Shown here: positions 17,278 through 25,894 of the stretch, piece by piece
How the letters are laid out: each line of letters opens with the position of its first letter
How positions within the stretch are numbered: the first letter of the stretch is position 1
Source: Promethearchaeota archaeon
GTDB lineage: Archaea; Asgardarchaeota; Lokiarchaeia; Sigyniarchaeales; SOKP01
Length of the DNA: 37,150 nt
Assembly (NCBI GenBank): GCA_011364925.1
Contig: RDOA01000037.1
Coordinates: forward strand, 1 to 37,150
Reading direction: 5' to 3'
Made by a program: the position numbers and the translations under genes
The notes under the pieces: generated by a model
The model's input: only the letters and a program-made list of their open reading frames with translations
Database searches by the model: none
What the model was told of the DNA's origin: nothing

Positions 17278-17838
17278 TCATAAAGATTTCGCAATTGGAT
17301 TACCGTTAAGTTTCAGAGTCTTAATATTGGTTAATTCAGAAAGGTTCTCTACATCTTCAATTTTGTTATTTGAAAGATCTATAACTTTGAGGTTTTTCAG
17401 TTTCCCAATGTTTTTAATCTTTTTAATTTGGTTATTACTTAAATCTAATCGCTCAAGGTTAGCTAGATTTTCTAATCCATCAACGTCTATTAGCTTGTTA
17501 TGGTTCAATGATAATTCTTTTAATTTCTTTAAATGATTTAAACTAGCAATGCTAGAAATCTGATTCCCTCCTAACATTAATTCTTCCAAATTATATAAAG
17601 AATTTAAACCGTCAATCTCAGTTATAGTATTATCTTCTAAATGAAGTTTTTTAAGGTTTACAAGGTGTTCTAAGCCATCGATTTTAGTAAGCTTATTATG
17701 CTCTAAAAAAAGTCCCTGAAGATTAGAATACTTTTTTAGCTTTTTTATTTCGCGAATTTGATTAATATTACGGTTATCTAAGAATAAATTACCGTTATTA
17801 ATGAAAACTTTCTCCCCATTAATTTTAACATAATCCAT
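17278..17838 (-). CDS. SDS22-like leucine-rich repeat protein
   Basis: A 186-residue protein made almost wholly of 22-residue leucine-rich repeats of the SDS22-like type, about six of them, each following L-x-x-L-x-L-x-x-N-x-I-x-x-I-x-x-L. Examples are LQGLFLEHNKLTKIDGLEHL and LKKLHLEDNTITEIDGLNSL. There is no signal peptide, TM helix or enzymatic domain, so it should be a cytosolic binding scaffold. The repeats are bounded by a short N-terminal strand pair (MDYVKINGEKVFINNG) as cap. LRR proteins of this form are common in eukaryotes and in Asgard archaea. It is 53 bases before the flavodoxin gene on the same strand; the binding partner is unknown. Confidence 0.9.
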   Translation of the reverse strand: MDYVKINGEKVFINNGNLFLDNRNINQIREIKKLKKYSNLQGLFLEHNKLTKIDGLEHLVNLKKLHLEDNTITEIDGLNSLYNLEELMLGGNQISSIASLNHLKKLKELSLNHNKLIDVDGLENLANLERLDLSNNQIKKIKNIGKLKNLKVIDLSNNKIEDVENLSELTNIKTLKLNGNPIAKSL

Positions 17839-17982
17839 AGAAATTAGGAAAAAATTTACTCTTATTAGTTATTCTTATAAAAATTATAAGTGTATTATTC
17901 AATCATATTATAATTCAAATGTTTCTGTTTAGGCAAATATTATATTTTATCTATACAGAGATTTTTTTTTCTTTATAAAGAT

Positions 17983-18573
17983 CTAGATCTTTCTACAAAT
18001 AAGTTCTCCTTTCCCAATTGGAACGATTAAGGCGTCAAGGCGTTTGTTTGATAATGCTTTATCAATCATAGGTTTTAAGGATTCATAGTGATTAATCGCA
18101 TTATCTGCAATTAGTATTCCTCCTTTTACCAAGTTAGGGACGATTAAATCGTAACAATCCTCGTAAATCTCTTTTTCTGTATCTAAAAAGCAAAAAGCTA
18201 TGTTCTTTTCCTCTTTTAAATAATCTCGGGCGTCGCCTTCTATTAAATCCACAAATTTATTCAACTTGCTCTCACTAAATGTTTCTTTTGCGAGTAGTAT
18301 CTTTTCTTTTAGAATTTCATAAGTTCTTATTCGAGTACCTTTTTCAATACAGGCAAGTGCGATCCACATTGTAGAATAACCAGCGCTGGTCCCTATTTCG
18401 ATAAGGTCTCCATTTGGAGCGCTAGCAGCCATAATTGAAAGAAATCTCCCCGTCTCTGGAGGAATTTGGCGAAGTCTTTGCATTCTAGGTGTACCGTCTA
18501 GTCTATCTTCAGCGTCTCTTTTTTCGAGAAATTTCATTCTACTTTGTATAGGTTTTGGGATATTATGGAACAT
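17983..18573 (-). CDS. Class I SAM-dependent O-methyltransferase (caffeoyl-CoA/catechol OMT type)
   Basis: A 196-residue methyltransferase with the SAM-binding motif [13 protein letters not shown], an acidic end of strand two (TYEIL), and motif [10 protein letters not shown]. The region [18 protein letters not shown] carries the aspartate expected to bind metal in cation-dependent O-methyltransferases, followed by [13 protein letters not shown], which supplies the second Asp-Asn metal pair. The length and order are those of the Methyltransf_24/OMT3 group. The acceptor is unknown. It is divergent from the endonuclease V gene, sharing a 61-base promoter region. Confidence 0.87.
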   Translation of the reverse strand: MFHNIPKPIQSRMKFLEKRDAEDRLDGTPRMQRLRQIPPETGRFLSIMAASAPNGDLIEIGTSAGYSTMWIALACIEKGTRIRTYEILKEKILLAKETFSESKLNKFVDLIEGDARDYLKEEKNIAFCFLDTEKEIYEDCYDLIVPNLVKGGILIADNAINHYESLKPMIDKALSNKRLDALIVPIGKGELICRKI

Positions 18574-18602
18574 TAGAATCCATACGATATTGTTTTAAGA
18601 AT

Positions 18603-18613
18603 ATTATATATAA
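18603..18613 (+). promoter_or_regulatory. TATA box of the endonuclease V gene
   Basis: ATTATATATAA lies about 22-32 bases before the ATG at 18635. With the usual archaeal spacing the transcript would begin at or next to the start codon, so the mRNA is probably leaderless, in agreement with the lack of a ribosome site. Confidence 0.5.
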
Positions 18614-18634
18614 GAAAAATTATAATCATTATCA

Positions 18635-19327
18635 ATGCAGCATGAGTTGCTTCAAACGAATTTAACACTGGATGAAGCTGAACGTCTTCAGGAGAAATAC
18701 CGTCAGATTATAAAAGATCAGACCGGTATAATATCAAAAAGTTCTGATGTTAAAAAAATTAGGTGGATTGTTGGAGTTGATGTTTCTTATTATCAAGAAA
18801 AGTTAAAAGAATACGGAAGAGCAGCAGCAATTCTATGGGATCTTCGTTTTAATAGGTTTATGACTCAAGCTTTGGCAAAAGACATCATTACATTTCCTTA
18901 CAAAACGGGATTTTTAGGTTTTAGAGAGTGTAAAGTGATGCTTGAAGCTATTAAAAAGCTTCCAGAAACTCCAGATTTGATAATGTGTGATGGTCATGGT
19001 ATCATCCACCCTAGAAGATTTGGAGAAGCGGTGCAATTAGGCTTAATTTTAAATGTTCCAACTTGTGGTATAGCTAAAAATCCATTTATTGGATCTTCCG
19101 AATGGAAGGTACTAAAAAGAATACGCGGGAATAAAACGCCAATTTTGGAAAATAAAGAAGTTTTAGGATACGCAGTTTGTTTAAATGATGGCATGAAGCC
19201 CGTATTCATTAGTGTAGGGTATAAAATTTCTTTAAATGTTGCGGTTGAAATTGCGCTAAAAAGTTCCTTAGATCACCGACAACCAGAACCGCTCTATCTT
19301 GCAGATCAATTTTCAAAGAGTGAGTAA
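18635..19327 (+). CDS. nfi: Endonuclease V
   Basis: Metal-dependent nuclease that cuts DNA or RNA near deaminated bases, chiefly inosine. Catalytic positions are evident: Asp49 (GVDVSY), Glu98 (GFREC), Asp119 (CDGHGIIHPRRFG) and His214 (DHRQPEP). The length of 230 residues is normal. The loop before the glutamate, which in bacterial enzymes reads PYIPG and wedges the strands apart, reads PYKTG here, nearer to eukaryotic forms such as PYVSG. The YLAD close is family-typical. It is transcribed alone from a TATA promoter at 18603-18613. Confidence 0.95.
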   Translation: MQHELLQTNLTLDEAERLQEKYRQIIKDQTGIISKSSDVKKIRWIVGVDVSYYQEKLKEYGRAAAILWDLRFNRFMTQALAKDIITFPYKTGFLGFRECKVMLEAIKKLPETPDLIMCDGHGIIHPRRFGEAVQLGLILNVPTCGIAKNPFIGSSEWKVLKRIRGNKTPILENKEVLGYAVCLNDGMKPVFISVGYKISLNVAVEIALKSSLDHRQPEPLYLADQFSKSE

Positions 19328-19470
19328 TTAAAAAATAAATAGTTAAAGATATAAAACTTTTATAACTCTTGACCTCTCCCTCCGATCTAATGATCTTGCG
19401 TTTGTGATATACATAAATACAAAATCTAATACTAATTCTTTGTATAAGGTGATCTATTATCTCTAAAATT

Positions 19471-19821
19471 ATGGTTGTTGACGACGACCGTACAATGCTA
19501 AAACTCTACGAGTTAATGCTAGCAGAAATTGGCAACTTTTCTGTAGAATTCTCTGTTAATGGTAAAAGCGCCATAGAGAATTTTAAAAATCAAATAGAAA
19601 AACCTAAAGTGATTATTATGGACCACCGAATGCCTATAATGAACGGATTTGACGCAATGAACGAGATTTTACAGCTTGATGGAAACACGAAAATTATATT
19701 TGCGAGCGCTGATACGGCGATGAAAGATATTTCAATTTCAATGGGTGCAACAGCATTCCTAAGTAAGCCTTTTAAAATCGAGGAACTAATGAACCTCATT
19801 AATAGAGCATTAGAAGAATAA
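19471..19821 (+). CDS. Stand-alone response regulator receiver domain
   Basis: A CheY-like receiver without output domain. The acidic cluster VVDDD opens the fold, the phosphoacceptor is Asp51 in IIMDHRMP, the Thr/Ser switch is Ser79 (FASAD), and Lys99 is in LSKPF. From the ATG at 19471 the first strand is cut short (MVVDDD); the frame is open five codons further to a TGA at 19450, giving ISKIMVVDDD, and a very good ribosome site AAGGTGATC (19446-19454) lies too far from the ATG. A non-AUG start at 19456 (ATT) is possible. It is 21 bases before the histidine kinase gene and is its likely phosphorylation partner. Confidence 0.9.
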   Translation: MVVDDDRTMLKLYELMLAEIGNFSVEFSVNGKSAIENFKNQIEKPKVIIMDHRMPIMNGFDAMNEILQLDGNTKIIFASADTAMKDISISMGATAFLSKPFKIEELMNLINRALEE

Positions 19822-19842
19822 TAATAAGGAGTGTTTTGAATT

Positions 19843-21732
19843 ATGGAAAAAAGAACAGAAAGGAGACAAACATTAAAAGAGTTAGAAAAAAGGTATAAAC
19901 TATTTTATGATTATGCTCCACTTCCTTATCAATCCTTAGATGAGGATACTAATATTATAGATGTTAATCAAGCTTGGCTTGATTTTTTAGGATATGAAAA
20001 GGAAGAAGTCATTGGGAAATGTTTTGGAGAGTTTTTAGTTCTCAAAAGTCGAGAATTACTTACGTCAAGATTTTCTCATTTTAAGGAGGTTGGCGTAATT
20101 CGAGATGTGGAATACGAAATCGTAAGAAAGAACGGAAATCATAGCATAATTTGGTTAGACGGTAGAGTAGAATACGATAAAAGCGGTAAAGTCAAACAAG
20201 CACATTGTTTTTTTAAGGATATTACCGAACGTAAAAAAGCGGAAGAAGAACTAAAAGAATCTGAAGAAAAATTCAGATCAATTGCTGAGCAATCTTTTAT
20301 GAGCATATACATTATACAAGATGGGTTGTTTAAATATTTTAATCAGCGAACAACAGAAGTAAGTGGATATAGTAGAGAAGAGATTCAAAATTGGGAACCT
20401 TACGAGTACGCAAAAGTTGTTCATCCCGAAGATCGAGATTTTGTATTTGAGCAATCTAAAAAAAAGCAAGAAGGCGATAAGGATGTCATAAACAATTATC
20501 AGTATAGAATAATTAAAAAGACAGGTGAAATTGCTTGGCTTGATCTTTTTTCTAAAACAATTAATTATATGGGTAGACCTGCAGATATGGTAATGTCGGA
20601 AGATATTACTAAAAAAATAGAAGCAGAACAAAAATTAAAAGAGTCCCAAGAGAAGTATAAATATCTTTTTGATAACGCACAAGTAGGATTATACTGGTCT
20701 AGAGTAACCGATGGTAAATTCATAGAATGTAACGAGACATTTGCTAAATTATTTGGTTATGGTACAAGAGAAGCATGTTTGGCAGATTATGTCGCGACTG
20801 AGCACTATGTTAACCCTCATCAAAGGGATGAAATTTTAGATGCGATTCGTACTAATAATGAAGTACGAGGATATGAGATATTAGTCACTAAAAGAGATGG
20901 GACACCTATTTGGTTAAGCATTTCTGCCCGAATGTTTGAAAACGAGAATCGGATTGAAGGTGCTGCGATTGATATCACTAAACGGAAAAAAGCTGAACAA
21001 GAATTAGTAGAATCTGAAGAACGATACAGGAAAGCGTATGATAAGGCAGATTTCTACAAGGATTTATTGGCGCATGATGTGAGTAATATTCTTAACAACA
21101 TTAATGCTTCAGTACAATTAATTAAAGTTTGGAAGGATGATTATAATTTAACTACAAATGAAAAAGATATGTTAAATATCATCAGACAACAACTAAAAAG
21201 AGGTGCGTCTTTAGTTTCAAACGTACGAAAGCTTTCAGAGATAGAAGAAAGTGAAATAGTTGTGAATCCAATCGATGTAAGAGACATAATAGAGAGGTCG
21301 ATCGAAGAGGTTCGCTCAAGATTCCATGAAAAGGATATGGAAATAAACCTTAATACTGCAGAAGATAATATCAAAGCTATTGGGGGTGAACTTCTAATTG
21401 ATGCCTTCGAAAATTTATTAATCAATGGTGTGATTCACAACGACAGCGAGAAAATAAGGCTGTGGATTGATATTTATAAAGTGAAGGAAGAAGGAAACCA
21501 TTATATAAAGATTGAATTTAAAGATAATGGTCTAGGAATAATTGACGAGCGAAAAACAGCTATCTTTAAGCGAAACTATAAACAAGACAGGAGTACGGGT
21601 GGAATGGGGATAGGTTTGTCCTTAGTGAAAACCATAATTACTAATTACGACGGGAAAGTTTGGGTTGAAAATAGGTTAACAAGAGATTATACGCAAGGCT
21701 CTAATTTTGTTATACTGTTAAAAGAAGGTTAA
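19843..21732 (+). CDS. Three-PAS sensor histidine kinase
   Basis: Soluble 629-residue kinase with three PAS domains (about 14-128, 139-258 and 267-382), each closed by a D-I-T-x-R/K-K-K linker, then a dimerisation helix with the phosphoacceptor His411 in LLAHDVSNILNNI, and a HATPase domain with N-box (DAFENLLINGVIHND), DNGLGI and GGMGIGLSLVK. No TM segments are present, so it senses an internal signal such as redox state, a gas or a small ligand; no haem or flavin residue can be singled out. AAGGAG lies about 14 bases before the ATG. The gene is directly downstream of the receiver gene, and its stop overlaps that of the convergent VWA gene. Confidence 0.92.
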   Translation: MEKRTERRQTLKELEKRYKLFYDYAPLPYQSLDEDTNIIDVNQAWLDFLGYEKEEVIGKCFGEFLVLKSRELLTSRFSHFKEVGVIRDVEYEIVRKNGNHSIIWLDGRVEYDKSGKVKQAHCFFKDITERKKAEEELKESEEKFRSIAEQSFMSIYIIQDGLFKYFNQRTTEVSGYSREEIQNWEPYEYAKVVHPEDRDFVFEQSKKKQEGDKDVINNYQYRIIKKTGEIAWLDLFSKTINYMGRPADMVMSEDITKKIEAEQKLKESQEKYKYLFDNAQVGLYWSRVTDGKFIECNETFAKLFGYGTREACLADYVATEHYVNPHQRDEILDAIRTNNEVRGYEILVTKRDGTPIWLSISARMFENENRIEGAAIDITKRKKAEQELVESEERYRKAYDKADFYKDLLAHDVSNILNNINASVQLIKVWKDDYNLTTNEKDMLNIIRQQLKRGASLVSNVRKLSEIEESEIVVNPIDVRDIIERSIEEVRSRFHEKDMEINLNTAEDNIKAIGGELLIDAFENLLINGVIHNDSEKIRLWIDIYKVKEEGNHYIKIEFKDNGLGIIDERKTAIFKRNYKQDRSTGGMGIGLSLVKTIITNYDGKVWVENRLTRDYTQGSNFVILLKEG

Positions 21733-22619
21733 GTTTGTGATAAAAGTTCAATTAAAGCCCTAGGAATTTCCTTATAATCGTTAACTGCTAAGAATTTACC
21801 TTGTCCAACTCGAGCTATTTCTCGGCACGTATCAATGCCTCTTTCTGCATCGTTCTCAGCAGGTATAGCAATGACATGTAATTTTGGATATCTTTTTGCC
21901 GATTCAATGGGGTCATTCCCTCTATTATAATTTCCGTCACTAATTAGTATCCCAAAATTGTGTCTTGTCTTTTCTTTAATTTTATTTAATTCTTTTAAAC
22001 CCATTTCTAGCCCGATATTAATGTTTGTAAAGCCTACTGCTTCAGAGTCAAGAATTTCATCTATAATTTTTATAACAGGTTTATTCTCGTCTATTTTTTT
22101 AAGAATCATAGCCGTTGAATTGAAAAGAATAATACCATACCTTTCTTTGTCCATATTATACGCTAAAACTGATGTAGTAAGAGCAGCATTAAGTAAAAGC
22201 TTCCCATACATACTTCCACTCGTATCTAAGATCATGACAATATTTCTCTTTTGCTTTTTTCTTTGGATTCCAAAAATATCTTTGTAAGTTAGAGTTTTTT
22301 TATAGATATTTAGTGGATTGTGTTGAATTGTTTCATCTATATCAAACTCTGGAGTTCCTATCCGATAATTAGGGACCACTTTTTTAAAATTCCCACGAAT
22401 TCCTTTGCTTGTAATTTTTAATGATGTTTTTAAGATGCTCTGTCTTGCTAACCGTTTAAAAATGTACTTGTATTTCTCTGAAATTGGTCGTCTTATAAAA
22501 AAATACACTTCTGCCATCGAGGTTTCAGAGTCTTTTGCTTTTTCCGAAAAGAATTTTACCCCCTCGTCGCAATTTAATGCGTCAGTTGCTGCGTATACAT
22601 TTGATTTAAGTAACCCCAT
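21729..22619 (-). CDS. VWA-domain protein (MoxR-associated, CoxE-like)
   Basis: Von Willebrand A domain protein that normally works with the MoxR-type ATPase encoded just upstream. The MIDAS metal site is intact: IMILDTSGSMYGK-type DxSxS, a threonine in VGFTNINIG and an aspartate in LISDGNYN. The coordinates run from the first ATG, but the same frame stays open through 22856 with no ATG, GTG or TTG. The extra 70-odd codons encode lysine/glutamate-rich, coding-like sequence (for example RLTERIPDEKILRYEIIRKK), so the true protein is probably longer, beginning at a non-standard codon such as the ATA at 22844 that overlaps the ATPase stop. The gene is convergent with the kinase gene and overlaps it by 4 bases. 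Confidence 0.88.
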   Translation of the reverse strand: MGLLKSNVYAATDALNCDEGVKFFSEKAKDSETSMAEVYFFIRRPISEKYKYIFKRLARQSILKTSLKITSKGIRGNFKKVVPNYRIGTPEFDIDETIQHNPLNIYKKTLTYKDIFGIQRKKQKRNIVMILDTSGSMYGKLLLNAALTTSVLAYNMDKERYGIILFNSTAMILKKIDENKPVIKIIDEILDSEAVGFTNINIGLEMGLKELNKIKEKTRHNFGILISDGNYNRGNDPIESAKRYPKLHVIAIPAENDAERGIDTCREIARVGQGKFLAVNDYKEIPRALIELLSQT

Positions 22620-22840
22620 TATCGCTTCGAGATTTTTATGTTGAATCGATAAATAAGTTAACTCTTTAATCTGTTTGTAGTCTAAACTGTTCGCTAAATG
22701 TTGATAATAATCGGGCTTTTTCTTTTTCTTTCGAATAATTTCGTATCGGAGTATTTTTTCGTCGGGAATCCTTTCCGTAAGTCTTACATGGAGCCTTTTA
22801 TTCTCAATCTCCTCGGAATCTACCGCAGAGAAATCATCGA

Positions 22841-23713
22841 TTATTGAAAATCCGCTTTATTTAGAACGGATAGCACAATTCCTGCAATTATATCTTCTTT
22901 TGAACTAGTGGTACCATCCTCAAGTTCAATCTTGTTATACAGCGCCATAATTGCGATATTGACCCAATTCTTCGTACTTTTTATATTTTCTGTCTTAAAT
23001 GCTAGTTGAGCCAAATCAATCGCGCCTCGTATTGAACTACCTCTTCTAATCGATGTATGATTCCTTGATCGATCAACTATCTTTTGAGAAATTTGGGCAA
23101 TTTTATCTCCATTAGAATCGTTTAGAATAGCTTCCTGCTTGATGATAAGAATTTCCTCTTCAGCGGATTGAAAACCCAGGTTAATCCAGATGAACCTATC
23201 TTTTAAAGCTTCTCCAATAACAGTAACGCCAACATGCGCTGCAGGATTCTGAGTAGCAATTACAAAGAATTTCTCGTGAGCCTTGATCGTCTTTAGTTTA
23301 GGAATTTCTAAAATACCCTCGTCTAACGCTGTTAAAAGTGAATTTTGGGTGCTCTCAGGCATTCTATTAATTTCGTTAACGAAAAGACATCCTCCTTTTA
23401 ACATAGAGGAAGCAAGCGGTCCATAGATATACGAATCTTCTAAATACCCTTTTGAAATCACTAACGGAGGATCAAAATAACCTACTAAATTATGAGGTAA
23501 TGTTTCCTCAGAACAATCGATCCGTGTAAAGTTTGTGTCGTAATACGAAGCTATCGCTTTTGCGATTCGAGTTTTTCCTACCCCTACTTCACCCTCAATA
23601 AGAATGTTTTTATTGACAAGTCGTGCTAAAATAATTTTCTCTAACTCTTCGGTTCGACCAATAACTTTATATCTTTTTTGTATTTCTTTTACAATCTCAG
23701 ATGCGTTTAGCAT
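22841..23713 (-). CDS. MoxR-type AAA+ ATPase
   Basis: A 290-residue AAA+ ATPase of the MoxR group, acting as a chaperone-like machine that remodels or inserts metal into partner proteins. Walker A is GEVGVGKTR (near residues 41-49), Walker B is CLFVNEINRMP, sensor 1 is VIATQNPAAH, and the sensor-2 arginine region is RRGSSIRGAID. The frame ends inside the start region of the VWA protein, a standard MoxR-VWA pair. No DUF58 gene or dehydrogenase target lies next to it, so its client is not evident here. Confidence 0.93.
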   Translation of the reverse strand: MLNASEIVKEIQKRYKVIGRTEELEKIILARLVNKNILIEGEVGVGKTRIAKAIASYYDTNFTRIDCSEETLPHNLVGYFDPPLVISKGYLEDSYIYGPLASSMLKGGCLFVNEINRMPESTQNSLLTALDEGILEIPKLKTIKAHEKFFVIATQNPAAHVGVTVIGEALKDRFIWINLGFQSAEEEILIIKQEAILNDSNGDKIAQISQKIVDRSRNHTSIRRGSSIRGAIDLAQLAFKTENIKSTKNWVNIAIMALYNKIELEDGTTSSKEDIIAGIVLSVLNKADFQ

Positions 23714-23821
23714 GATTTTAATAATATCGCATCTCTAAAAAATTGCACCTATGATTCATTTAGGATTTATTAAAGCCAAGAAGAAATTTTTAAAAAGAAA
23801 GGATATCAATTTAACCTAATA

Positions 23822-25876
23822 ATGCTAACAAAATCTACTTCTAGTAATCAGAAAAAAAATCATCGCTGTTTTGGATTGACATTCTCTTTATCTATACTTG
23901 TTATGCTGTTAATGTCAATCGTCTTAGCGCCTTTCAATATTAACAATCAATCCTTACCCGCGATATCTACCAGTAGTGAAAATTTTGACATCTTAAAATT
24001 TTGGGATACTGAAATGGCTCGCGTGAATAACACTCCATTAAGTATAGTTTATGGGAATAATAGGACCATAGAACACTCTGTCTCTTATACTAGTGTAAAA
24101 TATGAACTAAATGCTCAAGATATCTCTTTTGTTTCCCCTAATTGGGTGGGAGCAAACCCCCAGAATCTTATAATCCGTGGTGTTCTGCTTTATCCCGACG
24201 AAGTCAAGAGTAGTAATCCGGGAGTTTTATGCATGCATGGATTAAATGGCAACTTTGAGGATGCTTTTGATTTAGCAATACCTTACTTAGAAAAAGGCTT
24301 TGTAGTGTTATGCCATTCTCATCCCGGTCACGGGAATTCTGAGGGAGCAGAACCCAAACCAAGTAATCTTTATTATATAGGTGCATATAACAAGTCAGCT
24401 CATTTCTATCTCACTTTATGTGCGGCAATTCAAGGATTACGAGTTCTTGAATCCCTCTCATTCGTAAATAACTCGCAAATAATGGTCACAGGAAAATCCT
24501 ATGGTGGATTAAACGCTATGTGGCTAGCGGGAATTGCGGGGGAGAGAATTGCGGGCGTTTCAGTGTATATAGCAATAGGCGACATTGCTAAAGATTTACA
24601 GTATCCGGAAAAACTGATTTTCTGGGTATTGGGAAAAAGTCCTAAACAAATTCCGGATTCATATTTAACAAATCAACTCTTAAGATTCGATCCGATTTAC
24701 TATTTAAAATCTCCTGAAGTTCCCCCAATTATGTGGCAAATAGGAACAAACGACGATTTTTTTCATTATAGCTTAATAAGAGGAACTTACGATGCTGTGC
24801 AGCATCGCTCAAAATATCTCCAAATTTTTCCTAACGAGCACCACGGTTTTCCAGGATTTGAGGGTGCTGTTAAATATTTCATTGATTATGTTGTAAATAG
24901 GGGTTCGGAACCACCTCGCTTAAACATAACTAACATTTATAAAAGCCAAGATCTTCGAGGAGATAATTATCACATCTCTATAGAATTAAATTCCACCGAA
25001 GAAGTCAAGTCAGTGCAAATTGTTTACAAGTTTACTGATATTATTGGAACATGCTGGACACGAAAGAATTTAATCAATGTCGATGAGAATATCTGGGATG
25101 GAGAAGTAAATCCTACTCTTTTCAATTCTAATCTGGATTATTATATAATAATTAATTTAAAAAATGGTAGTAATGTTTGGTTTTCTTCAAATATTTTTTC
25201 AGGTGGGTTTATGAGAACCAATCTTGCTATCCCCTTTACAATATTAGTTTCCTTACTAGTGGTTATTCCAATTGCAGTAGCTATCCGAAGAAAGATTCGA
25301 AAGTTAGCTCAATTCGATTCAGAAGTAAGAATTAAGGCGAATTATAGTATTTTCTTCGAGGTTACAATGGTTTTTCTATTAGAATTTGTGTACTACCTCT
25401 CACTTTTATTACCATGGATTGTTTATGAAAGTGGAGGGGTTTCATTTAACCACATTTACTTTTTCAATAATGTCTACACGTGGAAGTTAAATGTTGGCGA
25501 GATTGCCCCATTTTTGACTGCGATCTTTTTTATCGCCTCAATAATTAACACTCAGTTAAGTTTCATTAATTTAAGGCTATCAGCACTACTCAAATTAATA
25601 TATCCAACCTTGATTTTAGGTTTTATTAGCGTTACGCCTTTCATTTCGGGAGCCTTAGATCCTTCTAGTTTGGCATATAATTTTGGGATTACATTTCCGG
25701 GAATCGGACCTTTCTTAATGATAATATCCGCCATCTCACTATTTATTCTTGGTAGATGGGAACATAGAAAAAAAATATCGTTAGGGTTGTCGAAAAAAAG
25801 AAAACTAAGTTGGAATAACTTTAAAGAGAAAACTAGGAGCACAATCAAAACCACATTAATAAGAATATATAAGTAG
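23822..25876 (+). CDS. Membrane-anchored extracytoplasmic alpha/beta hydrolase with C-terminal TM bundle
   Basis: A 684-residue protein with an N-terminal TM/signal anchor (about 20-38), an external alpha/beta-hydrolase domain and a C-terminal block of about five TM helices (from about residue 465 onward). The nucleophile elbow is VTGKSYGG with Ser226, preceded by the oxyanion segment CMHGLNGN; the acid is in GTNDDFF (311-312) and the histidine in NEHHGF (340-341). This resembles prolyl-oligopeptidase-type S9 peptidases or acetyl-xylan/dienelactone esterases. Between hydrolase and membrane part, residues 365-465 form a beta-rich segment. The signal places the catalytic domain outside the cell. 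Substrate unknown; peptide or ester both possible. Confidence 0.85.
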   Translation: MLTKSTSSNQKKNHRCFGLTFSLSILVMLLMSIVLAPFNINNQSLPAISTSSENFDILKFWDTEMARVNNTPLSIVYGNNRTIEHSVSYTSVKYELNAQDISFVSPNWVGANPQNLIIRGVLLYPDEVKSSNPGVLCMHGLNGNFEDAFDLAIPYLEKGFVVLCHSHPGHGNSEGAEPKPSNLYYIGAYNKSAHFYLTLCAAIQGLRVLESLSFVNNSQIMVTGKSYGGLNAMWLAGIAGERIAGVSVYIAIGDIAKDLQYPEKLIFWVLGKSPKQIPDSYLTNQLLRFDPIYYLKSPEVPPIMWQIGTNDDFFHYSLIRGTYDAVQHRSKYLQIFPNEHHGFPGFEGAVKYFIDYVVNRGSEPPRLNITNIYKSQDLRGDNYHISIELNSTEEVKSVQIVYKFTDIIGTCWTRKNLINVDENIWDGEVNPTLFNSNLDYYIIINLKNGSNVWFSSNIFSGGFMRTNLAIPFTILVSLLVVIPIAVAIRRKIRKLAQFDSEVRIKANYSIFFEVTMVFLLEFVYYLSLLLPWIVYESGGVSFNHIYFFNNVYTWKLNVGEIAPFLTAIFFIASIINTQLSFINLRLSALLKLIYPTLILGFISVTPFISGALDPSSLAYNFGITFPGIGPFLMIISAISLFILGRWEHRKKISLGLSKKRKLSWNNFKEKTRSTIKTTLIRIYK

Positions 25877-25894
25877 AAAAGGTTGGTGATATAC

